Of a DNA stretch of 60,918 nucleotides, positions 17,458 through 26,372 are shown one piece after another. Position numbers and translations under genes: made by a program. The stretch comes from Crocinitomicaceae bacterium (GTDB lineage: Bacteria > Bacteroidota > Bacteroidia > Flavobacteriales_D > Crocinitomicaceae). The stretch lies in the NCBI GenBank assembly GCA_017984635.1, contig JAGNZC010000016.1, forward strand, positions 1 through 60,918, given 5' to 3'. Position 1 is the first letter of the stretch, and each line of letters begins with the position of its first letter. The notes beneath the pieces were generated by a model. That model was not told the DNA's origin. It saw nothing but the letters and a program-made list of their open reading frames with translations, and made no database searches.

Positions 17458-18591
17458 TTATTGCAAGGTATCTTTGAATATTTTACATGAAATAGCTCGG
17501 TGGTCACTCAATTTTTGACGTTGAATTTTAAAACCACTAGAGATTAAGTTAGGTGTGTGGAAAATATAGTCGATTCTTCCAGCTGGCACTTTACCAATGT
17601 ATGTTGAACCAATACCAAAACTACTTTCTCGAAAGGCATCAATCAATAATTTATCAAATTGATTGTAAGCATACGACATTGGCGTATCATTAAAATCACC
17701 ACACACAATGGTTGGGTAAGGAGATGTTTGCACATGTTCAATTACCGCCCTCGCTTGTTCTGCTCGTTTCGGATAGGCGATGCGTAATTTGTCAACTAAC
17801 AAACGAATCATAGATTTTTTTTCAATAGCTGCGCCACCATCTTTGAAAAGCGAATAATCTTCTTGTTGTAATCGAATGGATTGTAGATGAACATTGTAAA
17901 TTCTAAATGTATCTTGGTTTTTGACCAAATCAACAAAAATACAGTAATTAAAATCTTGATCGCCTTGCGTTGAAAACATAACGTCACCTTTTGCAATTAA
18001 TGGGAATTTGGATAAAATTGAAACACCAAAATTTTGTCTGCCTTTTAATTTATGAGCAAAACGTTCATGGTAATCTTTTATCCCTAAGATATCTACTAAA
18101 GTATCACGCGTTTTAAATTTTGTTGGTTTATCCTGGTGGTAAAATTCTTGAAAACAAATAATATCAGGATCTTCATTTTTAATGTATTCAAAAATCAAAT
18201 TACGTTTTTCATAAATGTTATTTTCATCAGCAGTATAAAGGTCAAATAAGCGCACGTTGTAGCTCATTACATGCAATAGTTTTTCTTTTTCAGGAATGAC
18301 TTTCCTATCAGATCCAAAAGCAAAAATCCGAAAATGTAGTTTGCCTCCAATTAATAAAACGCATAAAATTAACAAGGCCATTCTTGATTTTAATACGGCC
18401 CAATAAATCAGCGAAATAACTGTTAAAAGCAGAAATATTGGATAGGCTAAACCAAAAAATGGAATAATTTTCAAGGTATTTGGGTGAACAAAAGGAGCTA
18501 AATAGGACAATAACAAACATACCAAACAACTAATCGTTAGAATGCGAATCAAGTTTGAAAAGCGTACTATTTTCGACAATTTACTACCCAT
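17458..18591 (-). CDS. Membrane-anchored endonuclease/exonuclease/phosphatase (EEP) family protein
   Basis: 377 residues from the ATG at 18591 (MGSKLSKIVRF). Three hydrophobic segments lie within the first 90 residues, then an EEP catalytic domain with MSYNVRLF, IICFQEF, CGDFNDTP, GRIDYIFH and SDHRAIS, the metal-binding Asn, Glu, Asp and His residues of the DNase I-like/sphingomyelinase superfamily. The substrate is unknown. The catalytic domain probably faces one side of the inner membrane. The ATG overlaps the end of the rhomboid gene by 8 nt. The alternative, upstream starts, would overlap far more. Confidence 0.83.
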   Translation of the reverse strand: MGSKLSKIVRFSNLIRILTISCLVCLLLSYLAPFVHPNTLKIIPFFGLAYPIFLLLTVISLIYWAVLKSRMALLILCVLLIGGKLHFRIFAFGSDRKVIPEKEKLLHVMSYNVRLFDLYTADENNIYEKRNLIFEYIKNEDPDIICFQEFYHQDKPTKFKTRDTLVDILGIKDYHERFAHKLKGRQNFGVSILSKFPLIAKGDVMFSTQGDQDFNYCIFVDLVKNQDTFRIYNVHLQSIRLQQEDYSLFKDGGAAIEKKSMIRLLVDKLRIAYPKRAEQARAVIEHVQTSPYPTIVCGDFNDTPMSYAYNQFDKLLIDAFRESSFGIGSTYIGKVPAGRIDYIFHTPNLISSGFKIQRQKLSDHRAISCKIFKDTLQ

Positions 18592-19480
18592 TTTTACTTT
18601 GATTAAAAAGGAATTCTTTTTCAGCTGTTGACAATGATTCGTATCCAGATTTAGCAATTTTATCTAAAATAGCGTCCGTTTTTTCTTGTTTCATGCGCTT
18701 TTCAAGGTTGTACTCTTCATCTGTTTTAAAAACCGTTTTAGTTGTCTTTTTAACTTTTAAATTTGTTTTCTTTTTTCTAAATGTACTAAAAGAACTTATT
18801 TGCTCATAAAAGTTGAAGAATTGTTTCAAGAAAACTACCGTTAAAACGCCAAATATGACACCACCAATGTGTGCAAAATGAGCAGTTCCATCATTCATTC
18901 CCAGTGAAATTAAATCAGATAAAATAAACGCAGCGGCTATAAAAATCAAACGCGTTGAGAACAATCCGAAGATTGAAATAGTTAAATTAGGTCGGTAAAA
19001 TGCAAGAGTTGCAAAAATCGCCATAATTGAGCCGGAACCGCCAACTATAATTACGCTTTCATTTTGCAAAGATGGAAAAATCGCGTGAGCAATTAACTCA
19101 ACGATACCGCCAAATATCCCACCAAATAGGTATGTGTAAAGCAATTGTTTTTGTGTAAATAAAGTTTCAAATAACTTCCCCGAAAAATACAAAAAAAGCA
19201 AATTAGAAAGAAAATGAAACAAGGTGAAATGGGCAAAAATACTGGTGATGATAGCCCATGGATGTAAAATGAATTGCGAAAAACTAGTTTCCATGCCAAA
19301 TAGGGAAGTCAACATAGTGGAAACGATACTTTGTGTTTCGAGCCCCATTAAACGACTGAAAACTGTGAAAAGTTGAATGATTAAAAAGACAATACTATTG
19401 AAATAAATCAATTTTATCGTCATACCACCATAGATCCACTGGTATTTGAGTTGATCAAGAAAAGTTTGTTCGCGCTGCAT
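18584..19480 (-). CDS. Rhomboid-family intramembrane serine protease, second copy
   Basis: 298 residues with six or seven TM helices and a charged cytoplasmic C-terminal tail (FRKKKTNLKVKK and beyond, about 235-298). Catalytic Ser149 lies in GGSGS (147-151; canonical GxSG) and His204 in AHFAHIGG. These enzymes cleave membrane-spanning substrates. Its ATG shares one base with the stop of the upstream rhomboid (TAATG), so the pair is translationally coupled. No substrate is apparent. Confidence 0.87.
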   Translation of the reverse strand: MQREQTFLDQLKYQWIYGGMTIKLIYFNSIVFLIIQLFTVFSRLMGLETQSIVSTMLTSLFGMETSFSQFILHPWAIITSIFAHFTLFHFLSNLLFLYFSGKLFETLFTQKQLLYTYLFGGIFGGIVELIAHAIFPSLQNESVIIVGGSGSIMAIFATLAFYRPNLTISIFGLFSTRLIFIAAAFILSDLISLGMNDGTAHFAHIGGVIFGVLTVVFLKQFFNFYEQISSFSTFRKKKTNLKVKKTTKTVFKTDEEYNLEKRMKQEKTDAILDKIAKSGYESLSTAEKEFLFNQSKNG

Positions 19481-20256
19481 TAATAAAAGTTTTTCTTATC
19501 GTTTTTACGCCAAATTAAAATTAAAATTGCGCCAACAATTGCACCACCTACATGCGCTAAATGAGCTACATTATCACCTGGAGCATTGAAACTTTGGTAT
19601 AATTCAAATACAAAATAAGCACTAACTAAGTATTTTGCTTTTACAGGAATAGCAAAGTAGAGCATGAATTCAGTATTTGGAAAGAGTATTGCAAACGCTG
19701 CCATAACACCAAATACAGCACCAGAAGCACCAATCATTGGTGTTAAGCTTAAGCTAATGTAATTTTCTAATTGTTGAAAAATTGAAGGCTCAATTTGAAG
19801 TGTTCGGACATAATTATTCAATTCATTGATCACATCGGCATTTGAACTCGTTCTCAGAATATGATTCATATACTCCAAATCAACAGTTGAAGACAAAACA
19901 CTTTTCAATTCATGAATTTGATAAAAACCAATAATATTGTACAACGCAAATGCGCCTAATGCAGAAGCAATGTAAAAAATGAAAAAGCGTTTAGGTCCCC
20001 ACAATCTCTCTAAAAAACCGCCGAGCATCACAAAAAGCCACATATTAAAGAAAATATGGAAAAAATCGGCATGCATAAAAAAGTGTGTCACCACCTGATA
20101 AGGCTGAAATAATGGAGAATTAATGTAATGTGCTCCCAATAAAGTATCTAAGTCAATTCCTTTAGATTGAAAGAAATATTTCAACACAAAAAACAAAATA
20201 TTTAAGATTAAAATATTTTTAGTGACTTGTGGGATAGTATTTAAAAATGAAAACAT
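19480..20256 (-). CDS. Rhomboid-family intramembrane serine protease, first copy
   Basis: 258 residues. Ser178 in GASGAVFG and His235 in AHLAHVGG give the Ser-His dyad. It has a large, weakly hydrophobic insertion (about residues 112-170) between the early and the core TM helices that the neighbour copy lacks. It starts 3 nt after mutL. As a pair with the copy at 18584-19480, it could work as two enzymes or as a complex. Confidence 0.88.
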   Translation of the reverse strand: MFSFLNTIPQVTKNILILNILFFVLKYFFQSKGIDLDTLLGAHYINSPLFQPYQVVTHFFMHADFFHIFFNMWLFVMLGGFLERLWGPKRFFIFYIASALGAFALYNIIGFYQIHELKSVLSSTVDLEYMNHILRTSSNADVINELNNYVRTLQIEPSIFQQLENYISLSLTPMIGASGAVFGVMAAFAILFPNTEFMLYFAIPVKAKYLVSAYFVFELYQSFNAPGDNVAHLAHVGGAIVGAILILIWRKNDKKNFY

Positions 20257-20259
20257 AAT

Positions 20260-22089
20260 TTAAAATTTTAAAGCGATTTCTTCAAATGTTAATGTTTGTA
20301 CTATTTTTTTTCCTAATGGAGTATGAGCGTGTTCAGCACATTGAAATAATTGTTCAATGAGTTGTTCGTTTTCAAGCGAAGAATTACCCTTGCTTTTTTT
20401 TCTGCCTGCCGCTTGAGCAATCGAAACGATTAAAAAATGGGCAATGTCTCCCTTTTCAATTTCTTTGAAAGAAATGTTTTCAAGGATTAAATCAATACAA
20501 GTTTGTATTGATTCTTCTTGAAGAATGGCGGGTACAGCGTTCAATTGTAATGTTTGATTCTCAATGATAGATTGAAATCCTAAACGTTCTAACATGGTTT
20601 TATTTTCGATCCAAATGGCACTTTCATTTTTGGAAAACTCACGTTCAATTGGAAATAATAATTGTTGGGATACGATCGGACTTGAAACAAATTTAGACAT
20701 CAATTCATCGTAAACAATACGTTCAAGCGCACGTTGAATATCAATCACCATTAAACCAGATTTACAAGGCGTAAACAAATATTTCCCTTGATTGATAAAA
20801 GCTTTTTCGGTTTGAATTGAAGCATCAAATTCAATTTCTTGAACGATCGGTTTTGGTTGTTCTTCTTCTATTTGATAAAAATTTTGCCAGTCTTGAGGTG
20901 TTACTTCTTTGGCTCCAAAACCTTCAGAACGAATTGCTTTAGAAAAATTCGATGAAGAACTTCCTGAACTAGGATTAACAGAGTTAAAAGGATTGTAATT
21001 TGTATTGACTTTGATTACAGGCTCAACAATCGGTTGGTGACGCATTTCATGCGGTAAATCAAAACTATTTTCACGCTCAAAATCAATCGTTGGTGCAATG
21101 TTATATTTTCCTAAGGCTTGACGAATACTACTTAATAGTATGGCATAAATTAGACGGTCTTCTTCGAATTTTATCTCTGTTTTCGTTGGGTGAACATTCA
21201 CATCGATTTTTTTCGGGTCAATCGTTAAATACAAAAAGTAACTTGGGAAATGTTTCGGTTGAAGAAGTCCATCAAAAGCTTTGGAAATTGCATGGTGAAA
21301 AAACGAATCTTTAAAATAACGATCGTTTACAAACAAAAACTGTTCGCCTCTTGTTTTTTTAGCATACTCAGGTTTCCCAACAAAACCATGAACAGTGACG
21401 ATTTCTGTTTCTTCTTCAATTGGAACTAATTTGTCATTGATTTTTTGACCAACAATATCAACAATCCGTTTTCTGTTATTGCTTGCGCGTAAATGATATA
21501 TTTCTTGTTCGTTGTGTGTAAACACAAAATTAATGGATGGATGAGCTAAAGCTATGCGAACAAATTCGTCTGAAATATGGTTGAATTCGACCGTGTCTGA
21601 TTTTAAAAAATTGCGTCGAGCAGGTACATTGTAAAAAAGATTTTTTACTGAAAAGGTTGTGCCATTTGCACAAACGATTGCTTCATTTTTAGTGATTTTA
21701 CTGCCTTCAATTTCAATTATATTGCCTAATTCTTGATCTGCTTGTTTGGTTTTTAAAGTAATGTGTGCAATTGCAGCCACAGAAGCTAAAGCTTCACCTC
21801 TAAATCCTTTTGTTGTCAATGCAAACAAATCATCTGCCGTTTTTAATTTACTCGTTGCGTGACGCTCAAAACATCGGAAAGCATCGTTTTTTGTCATTCC
21901 TTTACCATTGTCGCTAATCTGAATCAATGTTTTTCCAGCATCTTTGACAATTAATTGAATGGTGTCAGCTCCAGCATCAATGGCATTTTCAATCAACTCT
22001 TTTACTACGGATGCAGGGCGTTGAATTACTTCACCAGCAGCAATTTGATTGGCAATATGATCGGGCAAAAGCTGAATTAAGTCACTCAT
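20260..22089 (-). CDS. mutL: DNA mismatch repair protein MutL (degenerate endonuclease motif)
   Basis: 609 residues. An N-terminal GHKL ATPase carries ELIENAIDAGAD, DNGKGM and TKGFRGEALASV; a disordered Ser/Pro-rich linker (about 345-400) follows; the C-terminal domain is the MutL dimerisation/regulatory type. The endonuclease DQHAxxERxxYE-type motif is altered: here it reads DIQRALERIVYD near residue 449, losing the Gln and His, so nicking activity by this motif is doubtful. It is first in an operon of six genes. Role: it couples MutS mismatch recognition to strand removal. Confidence 0.93.
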   Translation of the reverse strand: MSDLIQLLPDHIANQIAAGEVIQRPASVVKELIENAIDAGADTIQLIVKDAGKTLIQISDNGKGMTKNDAFRCFERHATSKLKTADDLFALTTKGFRGEALASVAAIAHITLKTKQADQELGNIIEIEGSKITKNEAIVCANGTTFSVKNLFYNVPARRNFLKSDTVEFNHISDEFVRIALAHPSINFVFTHNEQEIYHLRASNNRKRIVDIVGQKINDKLVPIEEETEIVTVHGFVGKPEYAKKTRGEQFLFVNDRYFKDSFFHHAISKAFDGLLQPKHFPSYFLYLTIDPKKIDVNVHPTKTEIKFEEDRLIYAILLSSIRQALGKYNIAPTIDFERENSFDLPHEMRHQPIVEPVIKVNTNYNPFNSVNPSSGSSSSNFSKAIRSEGFGAKEVTPQDWQNFYQIEEEQPKPIVQEIEFDASIQTEKAFINQGKYLFTPCKSGLMVIDIQRALERIVYDELMSKFVSSPIVSQQLLFPIEREFSKNESAIWIENKTMLERLGFQSIIENQTLQLNAVPAILQEESIQTCIDLILENISFKEIEKGDIAHFLIVSIAQAAGRKKSKGNSSLENEQLIEQLFQCAEHAHTPLGKKIVQTLTFEEIALKF

Positions 22090-22256
22090 TCTTTAAAATC
22101 TGTGTTTTTGACAATGAACAAAAGTAACTTTTTTCTTCTGTTTTCCGTTCATTAAAGTCGAATTGATTTGGTTTTTCTTTGCTTATTTTAACAAATAAAC
22201 TGGAAAAAAAAACGTTTTTTAGGATCAATTCAATTACTAAGCTGTAATTTCGTAAC

Positions 22257-24149
22257 ATGAAGTCAAATAGAATAATTTCGATCGTTGTTTTTGGTTTAAT
22301 TGTGGTGATCACACCCCTTATTTTTGCATTAAAAAACCAAGACAATGCACCTGTAATAAAACAAAAAAACACAGCTATCACTCCATTATTGAATCAAGAA
22401 GATTGGTCCGCTTTTGAAGCGATTGAAAATAAATTAACGGTTTTAAAAAACACTTCGTCTAATTTTCCACTTCGAAAATTAAATCAAAAAATAGCAAGAA
22501 TTTCAATTGGAAAGCACACGGGTTATTTTACGGATGCGTTGGAATTATTTGCAGATGTGGATCGATTTTATTTTTCATCTCTAGAAGAAGCGATTCAACA
22601 ATTCCCAAAAGATTTAATAAAATACGATGTAATTATTACAGCTTTTCATGAAAGTTCTGATGCTCCAATTGATCTTTCTAAAGAATCGATCTTGCATGAT
22701 TTTATTGCTGAATTGCCATCCAACAAACAATTAATTGGAGTAATATTTGGAAATCCAACACCATTTTTAAGTGACCCAAGTTTTGATAAAATGAATACGC
22801 TTATTGTTGCCTATGAAAACACATCATTTGCACAAGATCGTGTTGCTCAGTTACTATTTGGAGCCATACCAGCGAAAGGGAAATTACCTTTTACGATTAA
22901 TGATCAATACCCAATTAATTCTGGAATTTCTATTTCTGCTAATGGAAGATTGAAATTTAGTCAGCCGGAAGAGTTTGGGATTTCCGCAGCCAAATTTAAC
23001 CGCATTGATTCTATCGTAAATTCAGCGATTTCTAAAGGAGCTTTTCCAGGTTGTCAAATTGTAGTTGCTTATAAAGGAACAATCATTTACCGCAAGGCTT
23101 TTGGGCGTCACACATTTGATCGCGAAGATTTGGTGAAAAATACAGATGTTTATGATATTGCTTCGGTTTCAAAAATTGCGGGTTCAACAGTTGGAATGAT
23201 GAAACTAGAAACTGAAGGAAAATTCTCATTGAATAAAAAATTGGGGGATTACTTGCCTGAATTAACTCAAAACACTTCATTTCATTCTGTTTTAATCAAA
23301 GACATGATGGCACATCAAGCTGGATTAACCGCTTGGATTCCTTTTTATAAAAGAACGATGCAAAATGGTGAATGGAATCCTACGTTCTATTCAACAGTAA
23401 AAAAACCTGGTTTTGAAACGCAAGTTGCTCATAATTTATTCATAAAAGACAGCTATGCTGATACAATTTACCATCAAATTTTAACTAGTACTTTAGGACC
23501 AAAAAAATATGAATATTCAGATTTAGGGTATTATTTCATAAAGAAAATTGTAGAAAAACAAACCGCACAAAATTTCCATGATTTTTTAATGAATGAATTG
23601 TATATTCCAATGGGTTTACGTTCAATGCGCTATCAGCCGTTGAATCATTTTGCTAAAAATAAAATTATCCCAACCGAAAACGATCAAGCGTTTAGAAAAC
23701 AGTTAGTACATGGCTTTGTTCACGATCCAGGTGCTGCAATGTTAGGCGGAGTTGGTGGTCACGCAGGTGTGTTTTCAAATGCTACAGATTTAGCTTCTTT
23801 GATGCAATTGTTTTTAAATAAAGGGATGTATGGTAATGAACAATACATTTCTTCAGCTGTTGTTGCTAATTATACAAAACAACAGTTTCAAGGAAATAGA
23901 AGAGGTGCTGGTTTTGATCGACCAAAAGCAAGTGGTGGTGGGACGTGTCATGAATTGGCTTCGCAAGAAAGTTTTGGACATAGTGGTTTTACTGGCACGT
24001 TGGTTTGGGCAGATCCAAAACATGAGATTAATTATGTGTTTTTATCTAATCGTGTTTGTCCAAGTCAAGACAATTGGAAAATTAGAGATTTGAACATTCG
24101 AACAGAAATACAACGTGTTATTTACGAGGCGTTGAACGAAAATAAATAA
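22257..24149 (+). CDS. Serine hydrolase (beta-lactamase fold) with a truncated GH3 C-terminal-domain remnant
   Basis: 630 residues. An N-terminal membrane anchor or signal (residues 1-24) is followed by about 180 residues resembling the C-terminal alpha/beta domain of glycoside hydrolase family 3 (KDLIKYDVII, GIPAKGKLPFTIN). A full class C beta-lactamase/PBP-like serine hydrolase comes next: SVSK (Ser303, Lys306), Tyr420 in YSDLG and HSGFTGT at 575. In Bacteroidota a three-part GH3-catalytic + GH3-C + serine-hydrolase protein of about 1000 residues is common; here the GH3 catalytic barrel is missing. The export signal is intact, so it is probably a working periplasmic esterase or peptidase. 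It lies 2 nt upstream of bshA. Confidence 0.82.
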   Translation: MKSNRIISIVVFGLIVVITPLIFALKNQDNAPVIKQKNTAITPLLNQEDWSAFEAIENKLTVLKNTSSNFPLRKLNQKIARISIGKHTGYFTDALELFADVDRFYFSSLEEAIQQFPKDLIKYDVIITAFHESSDAPIDLSKESILHDFIAELPSNKQLIGVIFGNPTPFLSDPSFDKMNTLIVAYENTSFAQDRVAQLLFGAIPAKGKLPFTINDQYPINSGISISANGRLKFSQPEEFGISAAKFNRIDSIVNSAISKGAFPGCQIVVAYKGTIIYRKAFGRHTFDREDLVKNTDVYDIASVSKIAGSTVGMMKLETEGKFSLNKKLGDYLPELTQNTSFHSVLIKDMMAHQAGLTAWIPFYKRTMQNGEWNPTFYSTVKKPGFETQVAHNLFIKDSYADTIYHQILTSTLGPKKYEYSDLGYYFIKKIVEKQTAQNFHDFLMNELYIPMGLRSMRYQPLNHFAKNKIIPTENDQAFRKQLVHGFVHDPGAAMLGGVGGHAGVFSNATDLASLMQLFLNKGMYGNEQYISSAVVANYTKQQFQGNRRGAGFDRPKASGGGTCHELASQESFGHSGFTGTLVWADPKHEINYVFLSNRVCPSQDNWKIRDLNIRTEIQRVIYEALNENK

Positions 24150-24151
24150 AA

Positions 24152-25276
24152 ATGAAAATAGGAATTGTTTTATATCCAACGTTTGGTGGAAGTGGAGTAG
24201 TAGGGACAGAATTGGGTAAAGCATTGGCTAAAAAAGGGCATCAAGTTCATTTTATTACGTATTCTCAACCAGTTCGACTAGGAAGTTTTCGTGAGAATAT
24301 TTATTACCATGAAGTAGCAGTGAGCGATTATCCATTGTTTGAATATCAGCCATACGAAACGGAATTGACAAGTAAAATGGTGGACGTTGTAAAATATGAA
24401 AAGTTAGATATTTTACATGTTCATTATGCCATTCCTCATGCTTCTGCTGCATTTATGGCGAAACAAATTTTGCAATCGCAAGGAATTTCAATCCCATTTG
24501 TAACAACTTTACATGGAACTGATATCACATTGGTAGGAAAAGATCCTTCTTTTGAACCAGTTATTACTTTTTGCATTAATCAATCGGATGCAGTTACAGC
24601 TGTTTCTGAAAGCTTGAAAAATGATACATACAAACATTTTGCAACAACGAGAGAGATTCACGTAATACCTAATTTTATTGTACCAGCGCTTCAAAATAGT
24701 GATACTCCATCAGTGATTCGACAAAAATATGCAGCTGATAACGAACGCATTCTTTGCCACGTATCTAATTTTAGAAAAGTTAAACGGGTAGAAGATGTAA
24801 TCGAAGTGTTTTATAAAGTCCAACAAAAAATTGCTTCGAAATTGATTTTAGTAGGAGATGGACCTGAACGCTACGCTTGTGAGAAATTAGTGCGTGAATT
24901 ACAAATCTGTGATAAAGTTATTTTTATTGGAAAAGTAAGAGATACTGCACATGTTTTGGAGTTGTCAGATGTCTTTTTATTACCTTCAGAAACAGAAAGC
25001 TTTGGTTTAGCCGCTTTAGAGGCAATGGCGGTTGGAGTACCAGTTATTTCTTCCAATACAGGAGGAATTCCAGAGGTTAATATTCATGGTGAAACTGGTT
25101 TCTTGTCGAATGTAGGAGATACGGATGATATGGCAAAAAATACGTTAGCAATTTTAAAAGATGATGAAGAATTAAATCTATTCAAAAATCGCGCTCTTCA
25201 GCGTTCACATCATTTTGACATTGAAAAGATTTTACCAATGTATGAAGCGGTTTACAATCAATTAGTTAAAGCTTAA
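24152..25276 (+). CDS. bshA: N-acetyl-alpha-D-glucosaminyl L-malate synthase (bacillithiol synthesis)
   Basis: 374 residues, a GT4-type glycosyltransferase joining UDP-GlcNAc and L-malate, the first step of bacillithiol, the low-molecular-weight thiol of Bacillota and many Bacteroidota. It opens with the BshA-type GIVLYPTFGGSGVVGTELG, has TLHGTDITLVG near 123, and HVSNFRKVKRVEDV near 209 and the GT4 ESFGLAALEAMA at about 283-295 (E, G of the UDP site). The first gene of the pair ends 2 nt before it. Other bsh genes are not in the window. Confidence 0.93.
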   Translation: MKIGIVLYPTFGGSGVVGTELGKALAKKGHQVHFITYSQPVRLGSFRENIYYHEVAVSDYPLFEYQPYETELTSKMVDVVKYEKLDILHVHYAIPHASAAFMAKQILQSQGISIPFVTTLHGTDITLVGKDPSFEPVITFCINQSDAVTAVSESLKNDTYKHFATTREIHVIPNFIVPALQNSDTPSVIRQKYAADNERILCHVSNFRKVKRVEDVIEVFYKVQQKIASKLILVGDGPERYACEKLVRELQICDKVIFIGKVRDTAHVLELSDVFLLPSETESFGLAALEAMAVGVPVISSNTGGIPEVNIHGETGFLSNVGDTDDMAKNTLAILKDDEELNLFKNRALQRSHHFDIEKILPMYEAVYNQLVKA

Positions 25277-26372
25277 CTATTTTATTTTGTGTAATAAAAC
25301 GATATAATTCTCCAGCAATTTGTTGGTGTTCTTGAACGGTTGGGTGGGACATGCACCCATTTCCATATGTTTTTGAGAATGAAAACTGAATAATTTTTTG
25401 TTCCCCTTTCTTTTTAGCAATTTCAACTACTTGTTGAATGCAAGTTTTCAAATGATTTCTTAATTTTTCTTTCGCCATAGGACTTGTACAAAGTACAAAA
25501 GGAATCGTTGGATGCATTTTTCTTAAATCTGATATGAATTTCAGGTATGTTTTTACGTAAACAGTTGTTTGTTGGAGACCGTCATTCTGTCCTAAGGTCA
25601 CAAAAACCAAATCGGGATGATCTTTCTTAACAAGGTATTTTTTTGAAGATGGTTTGAACGAAATGTATTGATAACATTCCGGCATTGTTAATTCATTACC
25701 ACAGCAACTTCGTGTTAAACCAATTCCTGAAACAGAACTCAACATCCATTCGCGTTTTAATCGTCTGGCTAAGATTGCTCCATAACTCATAAACGCATTG
25801 TGTTGATCAAACCATTTCCCGTCTTCACAGTCAATTCGACTTAGATCTGAACCATTTCCACAGGTAATTGAATCGCCGATGAATTCGATGATAGCACTTT
25901 TCTTAACTTTTGAAATAGTTTGGCAATACAAACCTTCAAATTGAATAAATCCAATATCGCTTTCCGTGTCTTTACAGATTACCAAATGGTGTTTTTTGTT
26001 GCTGAAATGTTTGCCTAAAATGATGGTATTTTCAGTTTTTGAGAGTTTTATTCGTCGAATAATGGTATCATCAATTACTACATGTATGTAGTTGTAATGG
26101 GTGTAAAATTTATTTTCATCTCTTATTTTAAGTGCACAAAAAGAACCTTGAAAATCAACTTTTATGTATGCACCAGGTGCCCAAACTTTAGGTCCTGTCT
26201 TTTCTGAAAAGTCAAACCTTCCAACATATGTAAATGCATCAGAATTTGCATTGTGAAACGTTTGCTTGTTGAAGAGATTGTCGTTTGAACATCCATTTAG
26301 AAAAATGAGTCCAACGATTAATAAAAAACAAGTTAGAAATCCTTTAATTACTGGTTTTGTTTTTCTTGACAT
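25266..26372 (-). CDS. CE2-like SGNH/GDSL esterase lipoprotein
   Basis: 368 residues from the ATG at 26372. A lipoprotein signal (FLNGC, Cys28) is followed by a beta-sandwich N-domain (about 45-150) and a GDSL/SGNH hydrolase domain: GDSITCGNG (Ser168), TLGQNDG and SHPTVQEHQ (catalytic His). That is the layout of carbohydrate esterase family 2, periplasmic deacetylases of polysaccharides. It is preceded by, and overlaps by 29 nt, the acyltransferase-3 gene, so the pair may add and remove acyl groups. It converges with bshA with an 11-nt overlap of the 3' ends. Confidence 0.78.
   Translation of the reverse strand: MSRKTKPVIKGFLTCFLLIVGLIFLNGCSNDNLFNKQTFHNANSDAFTYVGRFDFSEKTGPKVWAPGAYIKVDFQGSFCALKIRDENKFYTHYNYIHVVIDDTIIRRIKLSKTENTIILGKHFSNKKHHLVICKDTESDIGFIQFEGLYCQTISKVKKSAIIEFIGDSITCGNGSDLSRIDCEDGKWFDQHNAFMSYGAILARRLKREWMLSSVSGIGLTRSCCGNELTMPECYQYISFKPSSKKYLVKKDHPDLVFVTLGQNDGLQQTTVYVKTYLKFISDLRKMHPTIPFVLCTSPMAKEKLRNHLKTCIQQVVEIAKKKGEQKIIQFSFSKTYGNGCMSHPTVQEHQQIAGELYRFITQNKIVKL

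Noticed and set aside
22082..22381. Minus-strand frame of 99 residues upstream of mutL
   Set aside because: It is a shadow of the serine-hydrolase start and the mutL promoter region, without coding features.
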